A stretch of 5,128 bases of DNA, taken from Bacteroidales bacterium (GTDB lineage Bacteria > Bacteroidota > Bacteroidia > Bacteroidales > 4484-276). The DNA lies in NCBI GenBank assembly GCA_018400545.1, contig JAGYLT010000196.1, positions 1 through 5,128 on the forward strand, written 5' to 3'. Below are positions 1 to 5,128 of the stretch, piece after piece (position 1 is the first letter of the stretch; each line of letters opens with the position of its first letter). A program made the position numbers and the translations under genes. The notes beneath the pieces are model-generated. The model searched no databases. It was not told the origin of the DNA and worked only from the letters and a program-made list of their open reading frames with translations.

Positions 1-10
1 CCCAACCCCC

Positions 11-832
11 TCACTTCTTAATCACAAACCCTTCCTGGGCCATTACGCGTTCGTCGGGGGAGATGGAGTAGATCCATTTCATTACGTTGTTGAAGGTGGG
101 GTCTTCGATGAAGGGGATGTCCTGTTTGGTGAATACAAACAGCAGGATGTTGAATTCCCGGTCCTTGCCGGGGGTGTCCACCTCGAGGTAGTATCCGTCG
201 CTGTAGGCCGGGTGCACGGGTAGCTGTAGCGGCTCGTTGGCTTTAAAAAGCTGGCCGGTTTTGTCGTTGTACTGCGGGTTTTCTTTGCTGCTGTATGGGT
301 ACAGCACCGAACTGCTTTCCTCGGTGATGTTGAAAATTTTCAGGTAGGCATCCTGCGTGGGGGTTACGGTAAACTGTAGCAGGTCTTCATTCTGGTACAC
401 CTCATCGATGCCGTCCACCCGCAGCAAAAAGGTGGGGTCGGCGGATTTGCGGTGGCGGTAAACCGTGGCTTCGATCTCAACCTCTACCACCATGTTCCCG
501 AACTCGTTGAAATCCTTTGTTTCGCTCAGCACTTCATCCACCACGATCTCGCCGCCGGTTTCGATCATGGATATGGCCTGGAAAATTTCGCCGAACTTTT
601 CGTTGTCCTCGAACTTGTAGGAGAAATCCGTAAACGAAATGGATTCGGAAACGCCGGCCTTGTTGAGTGCGTTGCGCTTGGCGTCCTCAATGGCTTTGGC
701 GCGGGTTTGTGCCGGGGTAAGGTCGTGGGAGATGGCCGAGCCTATCGCCCTGACGGTTTTTTTGCGCTGGGCTTCGGCAGAAAAACTGCCCAGCATCAGG
801 ATGATGATCAGAAATATTGCGGTCCTGTTCAT
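11..832 (-). CDS. Exported FlgT-N-like / DUF4384-like protein
   Basis: This is a 273-residue protein with a Sec signal peptide: a hydrophobic stretch at residues 5-17 and a likely cleavage after SAEA near residue 21, so it should be periplasmic or surface exposed. Residues about 27-126 follow the pattern of the FlgT N-terminal/LPP20-type fold: RAIGSA, then AQTRAKAIEDAKRNAL (41-56), then a closing strand VVEVEIEATV (115-124). Residues about 132-240 resemble DUF4384: FLLRVDG, then TPTQDAYLKIFNI (157-169), VLYPY (176-180) and a late FNILLFVF strand. DUF4384 is often linked or fused to caspase-family peptidases, as I recall, which fits the caspase gene on the same strand upstream. The ATG at 832 is chosen because it gives the signal peptide; the leader is AT-rich with no clear Shine-Dalgarno, as usual in Bacteroidota. 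The gene lies 25 nt after the DUF2442 gene. Its molecular role is unknown; the domain calls are from pattern memory. Confidence 0.82.
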   Translation of the reverse strand: MNRTAIFLIIILMLGSFSAEAQRKKTVRAIGSAISHDLTPAQTRAKAIEDAKRNALNKAGVSESISFTDFSYKFEDNEKFGEIFQAISMIETGGEIVVDEVLSETKDFNEFGNMVVEVEIEATVYRHRKSADPTFLLRVDGIDEVYQNEDLLQFTVTPTQDAYLKIFNITEESSSVLYPYSSKENPQYNDKTGQLFKANEPLQLPVHPAYSDGYYLEVDTPGKDREFNILLFVFTKQDIPFIEDPTFNNVMKWIYSISPDERVMAQEGFVIKK

Positions 833-857
833 AGTTTAAAAATTATTCCCATGAGGT

Positions 858-1127
858 TTAAATGTTTTCAAAAATCTCAGAATGCTTTTTCTCATTTGTT
901 ACTCCTATTTCATAAAGATATTCCGGTGCAAAGTCAGCTCCATTTTCCCATTCAATGGTGTTGAATTTGATTGTAAAGGTTTTGAAATAATCTTTATCTT
1001 TCAGCGGCTCGAAAATTTTGCCGATCAACTCTTTTTCCAGGTCAACTTTTTTGGACACACCATTATTAAATAGCAGTGAAATTTTATAACCATTCAGGTA
1101 CTTTGCTTTTATTACTTCCAAAAACAT
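858..1127 (-). CDS. DUF2442 domain protein
   Basis: This 89-residue protein is nearly all one DUF2442 domain. Family hallmarks are visible in order: the N-terminal VIKAKYLNGYKISLLFNNG (residues 5-23), KKVDLEKEL (26-34), the central FEPLKDKDYF (39-48), and the diagnostic TIEWENGADFAPEYLYE (57-73). There is no signal peptide or membrane segment, so it is cytoplasmic. It starts 6 nt after the stop of the DUF4160 gene, so the two are almost certainly co-transcribed and perhaps translationally coupled. DUF4160 and DUF2442 genes are recurrent neighbours in bacteria and the pair has been suggested to be toxin-antitoxin-like by linkage; I know of no biochemical function and infer none here. Its codons are much more A/T-rich than those of the flanking exported-protein genes, which suggests separate acquisition. 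Family assignment is secure; function is not. Confidence 0.9.
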   Translation of the reverse strand: MFLEVIKAKYLNGYKISLLFNNGVSKKVDLEKELIGKIFEPLKDKDYFKTFTIKFNTIEWENGADFAPEYLYEIGVTNEKKHSEIFENI

Positions 1128-1133
1128 ATGTGT

Positions 1134-1391
1134 CTATTTTAATGGTTCAATTTTATTTAATCTGTCACCTTCCTGAGCTAAGTTCCAATCAATCATCAAT
1201 TCTTCTCTGTGTAATTCCAACCACTCAAATATCATTTTTAGTGCACGTTTTGGCATTTCACCTTTAACTATTCCATCCTTGATCGTGACAATTGCCTTAT
1301 AATCACCATACCAAACATGAAAATGAGGAGGTGCATGATCTTTGTAGTTCATGTAGATTATCAGCCCGTAAAACCTCGATATCTCCGGCAT
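1134..1391 (-). CDS. DUF4160 domain protein
   Basis: This 85-residue protein matches DUF4160 over its whole length. It begins MPEISRFYGLIIYM and continues with the signature HAPPHFHVWYGDY (residues 19-31), then KGEMPKRAL (43-51) and EWLELHREELMIDW (55-68), ending near KIEPL. The histidine-rich HxPPHFH segment and the LHREEL helix are the most conserved parts of the family. It has no export signal and is cytoplasmic. The ATG at 1391 is chosen because the family normally begins MPxIxxFxG exactly here. It is the first gene of a two-gene unit with DUF2442, 6 nt downstream. The 247-nt AT-rich region upstream is the only sizeable gap in the window, so a separate promoter for the pair probably lies there. 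Whether DUF4160 is the toxin-like or the antitoxin-like partner cannot be judged from the sequence. Confidence 0.92.
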   Translation of the reverse strand: MPEISRFYGLIIYMNYKDHAPPHFHVWYGDYKAIVTIKDGIVKGEMPKRALKMIFEWLELHREELMIDWNLAQEGDRLNKIEPLK

Positions 1392-1638
1392 ATTCCTTTA
1401 ATTATCCTTAAACCTTCATAATTAATTTCAAACTTGTAACTCAGCTCAATCAAGTTTTGCAGAATTTTCTGTCATTCATAACTTTTTGAAGTGAAGTGCT
1501 TTGTATTTTTCCCTTTGTGAAATTTTCGTGTTTTGGTGTCTTTGTGGCAAAACTGAAAAATGCCACGAAGGCACGAATGGCACAAAGGTTTCACAAAAGC
1601 TAATCTTCTATTATTGCGTTTTATTATTTCACAAATCA
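1392..1638. other. AT-rich intergenic region between caspase gene and DUF4160 gene
   Basis: This 247-nt gap is the only sizeable non-coding stretch in the window. It lies downstream of the caspase gene and upstream of the DUF4160-DUF2442 pair, so it should hold the 3' end of the caspase transcript and a promoter for the pair. It contains the imperfect palindrome at 1513-1599. The roughly 120 nt next to the DUF4160 start are very AT-rich, but I could not find a Bacteroidota-type promoter (TTTG and TAnnTTTG) with the right spacing. I see no convincing coding sequence and no RNA gene here. Confidence 0.7.
1513..1599. repeat. Large imperfect palindrome (dispersed-repeat-like)
   Basis: The left arm (1513-1549) and right arm (1561-1599) are imperfect reverse complements around an 11-nt A-rich loop (1550-1560). 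By hand alignment about 29 of 37 positions pair, with two one-base gaps. The best-paired parts are the inner end (GTGGCA with TGCCAC) and the outer end (TTTGTGAAA with TTTCACAAA). The right arm carries four spaced CACRAA units at 1564, 1572, 1581 and 1592. Sequences of the type CACGAAGGCACAAAG are, as I recall, common intergenic palindromes in Bacteroidota and other phyla. In the transcribed (minus) direction there is no T-tract after the hairpin, so it does not look like a classical intrinsic terminator, although it could stabilise or end the caspase mRNA. Confidence 0.75.
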
Positions 1639-3345
1639 TTAATTCACCGGCCAGTCTTCCCAGGTGTCTTTTACGCTGATACTTACCTGTACCGCCGGGT
1701 CCTGTTCTTTGTTGTTCACCCGCAATGATTCGATGGACACCTGCTTTTTAATATAGTCGGCCAGTTTGCCATAGTTTACATTGCCCTTGGTTTGCTGTAG
1801 TTTTTTAAGCAGATAATAGGTAAAAATACCGTGCTGTTCTTCTTTGTAAGGCAGCGATGATTGTTCGCCGGTGCTGGCCGAAAAAACCACCATATTCCCC
1901 GCCACCATTTCTTCCCTGGGTTTCACCTTCACGGCGCGGGCTGCGAGCAATCCCGCATCGCGGCCACCACCACTAAAGCAGGCATCCAGGAAAACGGTGA
2001 TGCGTTTTGCTCCTGTTTCGCTGAATTTTTTATACACATTGGCCAGCTTTATGGCTGAACTCAGGTTGGTTCCTGAAACATCCACAGGCATGATGTACGG
2101 CTCTTTGGAAACTTCGTCGGGCTGGCCATGGCCGGCATAGTAGAAAATGATTTCGGCTTCGGCGCCGGATTTTGCAGCCAGCTTAGAGATCAGCTCGATT
2201 TTCTGTTCCATCTCACCGGCGGTGGCATCGGTGAGGAAAAACAGGTTTTTCTCTTCCACGCCCATCACCTTGGTGGCGTATTCCTTAAAAATATTGGCGT
2301 CGTTGCGGGCAAATTCCACATTGGATTCGGTGTTCAGGCCGCGCTGATAGCGTGAATAATCTTCGTTCCCGATGATCAGGGCATAGCGGAAAGGCTTGGA
2401 TGCAAAAACAATCGGGATGTTTTTGTCCACATCCGAGGTTAGCGAAGCCATTTCGATGGCGGTGGTTCCGGTGGGCAGGCCCTTGATTACCACCTGGCTT
2501 TTGGCGGTGAGGTTTTCTTCCAGGCCAACATGCAGCAGCGTATCCTGTGCAAACTTCCCGATCGATTCAGAAATGTCCACCTTCACCGGGATTTCGGTTT
2601 CGGTGAAACGGCGGGTGGCGGTAAACAGAAAATCCAGCTCACGGGTTTCACCGCTGTTGAGGAAATCATATGCAAACTGGTCGGTTTCTCCGAGGAAAAT
2701 ACAATTGGGGCTTGGCAACTCAAAAGACACCTTTACATCCTTTGCCGTGCCTTCGCCCACATTCTGGACCAGCACTTTCAGGTTGATCGGATAGTTGAGT
2801 TTGATGTTTCCGCCGTCCTCGGTGCTAAATACTGCATCGGCCACAATCAGGTTGGGCTCGGCAAACTGCCGGGTTTCAATTTTAAATTCCAGCGGGAAAG
2901 CATCAAAACCGCGGGATTCGAGCACTTCTATAAAGAACTCTACATAACCATTCTCGGTATTCATTCTACCCTGAATTGGGATGGAAACTTCATTTTCGGT
3001 TTCACCGGGCATATCTCCCAGCTCAAACAACTCCTGAAATGTTACCCCCAGGTTTTCATCATTTTTAAGCGAAACCCGCACCTTAACATTCTGTGCCACA
3101 CCGCGCCCGATGTTTTGAACTTTGAAAGCGATGAAACAATCCTCGTTGGCGTTGATGGCCTGGTTTTCGTTTTCGTCAATAAACTTTTCCTCTTTGATGA
3201 TGAGGTCGGGCAACTCGTGGATTCCACCGGTTTGCTCCCTTTTAAAGGTAATTTTCTTGGATTGGCTCTTGCCGCTGGAAACCTGTGCAAACAGCGGTGC
3301 AGCCATCAAAATTGAAAGAAATAACAGCAGTATATGATTTTTCAT
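1639..3345 (-). CDS. Exported caspase-family (C14) peptidase with two CARDB-like repeats
   Basis: This 568-residue protein has a signal peptide (hydrophobic residues 5-18, likely cleavage after PLFA before Q21), so it works outside the cytoplasm. Two tandem CARDB-like beta domains follow, about 45-158 and 162-275. Each opens with a P(D/N)LI strand (46-49, 164-167) and carries a V-Q-N-(I/V)-G followed by A-x-(N/D)-V-K-V (76-90, 193-206). A linker with SDVDKNIP (304-311) leads into the caspase fold, starting at RYALIIGNEDY (320-330) with RNDA at 347-350. The catalytic histidine is H406 in YYAGHG and the cysteine is C456 in FLDACFSGG; both codons were checked in the DNA. A p10-like part follows: VVFSASTGEQSS (486-497) and HGIFTYYLLKKL (505-516). 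It is expected to be a cysteine endopeptidase; substrate and specificity are unknown. It begins 12 nt after the upstream membrane-protein gene, indicating one operon. Confidence 0.93.
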   Translation of the reverse strand: MKNHILLLFLSILMAAPLFAQVSSGKSQSKKITFKREQTGGIHELPDLIIKEEKFIDENENQAINANEDCFIAFKVQNIGRGVAQNVKVRVSLKNDENLGVTFQELFELGDMPGETENEVSIPIQGRMNTENGYVEFFIEVLESRGFDAFPLEFKIETRQFAEPNLIVADAVFSTEDGGNIKLNYPINLKVLVQNVGEGTAKDVKVSFELPSPNCIFLGETDQFAYDFLNSGETRELDFLFTATRRFTETEIPVKVDISESIGKFAQDTLLHVGLEENLTAKSQVVIKGLPTGTTAIEMASLTSDVDKNIPIVFASKPFRYALIIGNEDYSRYQRGLNTESNVEFARNDANIFKEYATKVMGVEEKNLFFLTDATAGEMEQKIELISKLAAKSGAEAEIIFYYAGHGQPDEVSKEPYIMPVDVSGTNLSSAIKLANVYKKFSETGAKRITVFLDACFSGGGRDAGLLAARAVKVKPREEMVAGNMVVFSASTGEQSSLPYKEEQHGIFTYYLLKKLQQTKGNVNYGKLADYIKKQVSIESLRVNNKEQDPAVQVSISVKDTWEDWPVN

Positions 3346-3357
3346 GGTATTGAACTT

Positions 3358-4155
3358 TTAATCCAATTTAAGTGAAACCGAAAACATGGGTGTGCGCACA
3401 ACCGGGTCGTAATAATATCCCATAGAAAGGTTGGATTGCCTGGCCTGCTTATTCACATTGCCGGCCTGAATGCCTGTCCAGATCAGATCGATCACCCAGA
3501 TAGCGCCGGCAGCATACATCAGGTTTTGTTGCATGTCGTAGCTGTCGCCGGCATCCTGAAAAAGCTGATCGCGCTCAGCGGGATCGGTGGCCTGTTTATA
3601 GTCCTCATACTGGTTGTATGCCTGGTCGTTAAAATAAACGGCTGTTCCCAGGGCGCCGTAGGCTGCAATGCCCATCAGCCAGTAAGCCCCGCCACCTTTC
3701 GCATAGCTGTTTCCCCAACCGGGGAATACCAGCGACCGCAGCATAGCGCCGCCAACACTCACCTGATTGCCACTGCCTTGTTTCCCGATTTTTCGTGCAC
3801 TTTCCGATTCGGCGATGACTTCAACAAAAATTTCATCATCAATAAAAACATTGTCTTCGGCGAGGTCCCAGGCGATGCGTTTGAATTTTCCGCCGTAAAC
3901 GCCGGCGCCCACATCGCCGCTGAGTGCGAAGGCGTTGATCTTTGTTCCTTTCGCAGTGGAAATATTTACGCCCACATTAAACGTTTCACCGGTTTTGGCT
4001 CTTTCGATGTCGTATGTGATGATCAGGTTTTCTCCTTCAAGGAAGAAATCTACATTTTCAACCCTGGCTTTTGATTGCGCAGAAGCGGTTTCGGGCATGA
4101 TCATCAGAAATCCGGCCAGTGCTAAGATGGAAATATATGTTTTGAAGTATTTCAT
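3358..4155 (-). CDS. Exported membrane protein, SUMF1-associated N-terminal-like domain plus DUF5683-like region
   Basis: This 265-residue protein begins with a signal peptide (residues 8-20 hydrophobic, likely cleavage after ASA at 26). Residues about 31-116 form a predicted beta-sandwich: VENVDFFLEGENLIITYDI (32-50), then LSGDVGAGVYGGKFKRIAWDL (78-98). The same pattern (G-D-V-G-x-G-V, then K-x-I-x-W-D) occurs at the N-terminus of many Bacteroidota formylglycine-enzyme-like (SUMF1) proteins, but no SUMF1 catalytic domain is present here. The second half has RSLVFPGWGNSYAKGG (140-155), a hydrophobic segment at about 156-174, an acidic hydrophilic stretch rich in Tyr, Asp and Gln (176-210), and a second hydrophobic segment at about 212-230. 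This resembles DUF5683-type membrane proteins, which share a P-G-x-G-x-x-Y motif. It sits 19 nt after the lipoprotein gene and 12 nt before the caspase gene, so it may anchor or assist the caspase. Function is not known. Confidence 0.8.
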   Translation of the reverse strand: MKYFKTYISILALAGFLMIMPETASAQSKARVENVDFFLEGENLIITYDIERAKTGETFNVGVNISTAKGTKINAFALSGDVGAGVYGGKFKRIAWDLAEDNVFIDDEIFVEVIAESESARKIGKQGSGNQVSVGGAMLRSLVFPGWGNSYAKGGGAYWLMGIAAYGALGTAVYFNDQAYNQYEDYKQATDPAERDQLFQDAGDSYDMQQNLMYAAGAIWVIDLIWTGIQAGNVNKQARQSNLSMGYYYDPVVRTPMFSVSLKLD

Positions 4156-4174
4156 TTTCGCGGTTGTTTGAGGT

Positions 4175-5128
4175 TTATTGATTGGATGATTTTGATGAAG
4201 TGAAACCGGATGGTTTTGCCGGGTGCTTACTCCGGATAGTCTTAGGGGTAAATGTGCGTTTCATGGGAATTTCCTTATCGTCTTCATTGGTTACAAATAC
4301 CTGGATGTTCCAGTTGGCCTCGAAGCCACCGTCGGAGAGCAGCCCCCACTGGATGGGGTCTCCCGTTCCAATGATATCTCCATAGCCTGCTTCAGCCGGG
4401 CCATCGTCGATACCAGCCGGATAGGTGTTTGGCAGTGATCCGGAAACCCAATATCCAACCCAGATTTCCTGTGATGCATCAATGTAATGAGGAACATCTA
4501 ATTCCACTTCAGTCCACTCGTTTGTGGCTGGTTCATCAACCAACTGTTCGTAGGCCAGGTCTTCAATGGTGGGGTTGCTGCCTTCAAAAATCTCAACGTA
4601 ATATTCCACCGGATCAGCTTCACGAACGAATATCCTGAACTTTGTGATGGGCAATCCGTCATAGGGCAACAATTGCTGCGGTGTGAAACGGATCACCACA
4701 TCGAAGCTTCCCCCTTCAATCAGGCCAATGCCATCAGCATTCTGGCCATCATCATAATGGAGCCATTCGGATACAGGTCCGCTGCTTTGCTCAGTTGTAA
4801 AAGAATTGGTGTTGCCGTAAACCTCGCTGTCATTATTGCTGACATATGTCCTGAAAAAATAGGTGGTATTTGCGGTTAGCCCTGCAATTTGTGATTCGAA
4901 GGATCCGGTATCCCAGCGGTTACCCACAATAATTTTCTGATCGTTGATATCCGGATTTCCGTTTGTAGAGAAAACGAAGCCATACTCCGAAAAACTGTTG
5001 TCTTCGCCGGCATCCACAATGTTGCCGAGTAGCAGCGCCGAGTTGATGGCCACATTTTCGGCCGGTTCAGTTAAAACGAGGACTTCCCGCTTGAGGTCAA
5101 TTTTTTTGCACGAGAATTGCTGGGGAAG
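4175..5128 (-). CDS. Probable lipoprotein with FN3-like domain and beta-sandwich module (5' end outside window)
   Basis: The reading frame is open to the window edge, giving 317 visible residues. A GTG at 5053 could serve as a start, but the frame continues upstream through LPQQFSCKKIDLKREVLVLTE. The FSC|KK there looks like the end of a Bacteroidota lipoprotein signal peptide, with C7 (codon 5110-5108) as the lipidated residue, so only about 10-20 residues are missing. Residues 14-112 form an FN3-like domain: SALLLGNIVDAG (30-41), SEYGFVFST (47-55), then GLTANTTYFFRTYVSN (83-98). Residues about 121-285 form a second module: EWLHYDDGQNADGIGL (121-136), EIWVGYWV (221-228), PAGIDDGPAEAGYGD (237-251) and NWNIQVFV (272-279). 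I recognise this as a repeated unit of large secreted Bacteroidota proteins, often alongside peptidases. The C-terminal 32 residues are basic and show no T9SS sorting domain. The role may be adhesion or binding; this is inferred. It ends 19 nt before the next gene. Confidence 0.85.
   Translation of the reverse strand, partial: LPQQFSCKKIDLKREVLVLTEPAENVAINSALLLGNIVDAGEDNSFSEYGFVFSTNGNPDINDQKIIVGNRWDTGSFESQIAGLTANTTYFFRTYVSNNDSEVYGNTNSFTTEQSSGPVSEWLHYDDGQNADGIGLIEGGSFDVVIRFTPQQLLPYDGLPITKFRIFVREADPVEYYVEIFEGSNPTIEDLAYEQLVDEPATNEWTEVELDVPHYIDASQEIWVGYWVSGSLPNTYPAGIDDGPAEAGYGDIIGTGDPIQWGLLSDGGFEANWNIQVFVTNEDDKEIPMKRTFTPKTIRSKHPAKPSGFTSSKSSNQ

Noticed and set aside
452..964. A 170-codon plus-strand open frame spanning the DUF4384 gene, the gap and part of DUF2442
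   Set aside because: It runs antisense across two independently supported genes and their junction, and has no family features.
1392..1500. Possible Bacteroidota promoter for the DUF4160 gene (TTG and TACAAGTTTG on the minus strand)
   Set aside because: The elements do not match TAnnTTTG exactly and the spacing is too short; AT-rich DNA gives such partial matches by chance.
1564..1597. CRISPR-like short repeat array
   Set aside because: The CACRAA units are only 6 nt with spacers of 2-5 nt, far from CRISPR repeat and spacer lengths, and no cas gene is present.
1513..1599. Intrinsic terminator for the caspase operon
   Set aside because: The hairpin is very long and imperfect and lacks a T-tract on the transcribed strand; repeat-like origin explains it better, although transcript-end stabilisation remains possible.
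1501..1728. A 75-codon plus-strand open frame across the palindrome into the caspase 3' end
   Set aside because: It is formed largely by the repeat and by antisense caspase sequence, with a cysteine/phenylalanine-rich product unlike any protein family.
2530..3315. A 261-codon open frame on the plus strand opposite the caspase gene
   Set aside because: It lies wholly antisense to a clearly conserved gene and has no recognisable domain, signal peptide or plausible leader; its length is explained by the codon bias of the opposite strand.
3436..4074. A 212-codon open frame on the plus strand opposite the membrane-protein gene
   Set aside because: It is a shadow of a gene with a signal peptide and ordered domains; its own product looks like no family and lacks a convincing start.

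Overview
The window looks like a chromosomal piece from a member of the Bacteroidota, probably Bacteroidales or a close relative. The reasons are the domain architectures (a Bacteroidota-style FN3-like lipoprotein, a CARDB-caspase fusion, and a membrane protein with a SUMF1-associated N-terminal domain), the AT-rich leaders without Shine-Dalgarno sequences, and a lipobox of the form ..FSCKK. No rRNA, tRNA, CRISPR array, IS element or transposase was seen.

All six supported genes lie on the minus strand, so the window reads from right to left. In transcription order they are: (1) 5128-4175, a probable surface or periplasmic lipoprotein whose first few codons lie beyond the window edge; (2) 4155-3358, an exported membrane protein with a beta-sandwich and two hydrophobic segments; (3) 3345-1639, an exported caspase-family peptidase with two CARDB-like repeats and an intact His/Cys dyad; (4) 1391-1134 and (5) 1127-858, a tight DUF4160-DUF2442 pair; (6) 832-11, an exported protein with a FlgT-N-like domain followed by a DUF4384-like domain. 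Genes 1-3 are separated by 19 and 12 nt and are very likely one operon.

A 247-nt AT-rich gap (1392-1638) follows the caspase gene. It holds a large imperfect palindrome (1513-1599) that resembles dispersed intergenic repeats. The gap and the DUF4160-DUF2442 pair form an AT-rich island, about 33% GC by hand count over 841-1380, against roughly 50-65% in sampled lines of the flanking genes. The pair therefore looks like a small insertion into an older envelope-protein cluster.

The working model is an exported caspase module: a caspase-like peptidase, a membrane partner, an adhesion-like lipoprotein and a DUF4384 protein, all directed out of the cytoplasm. The function and substrates of this module cannot be read from the sequence. 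The cytoplasmic DUF4160-DUF2442 pair is probably unrelated to it and may be a toxin-antitoxin-like unit.
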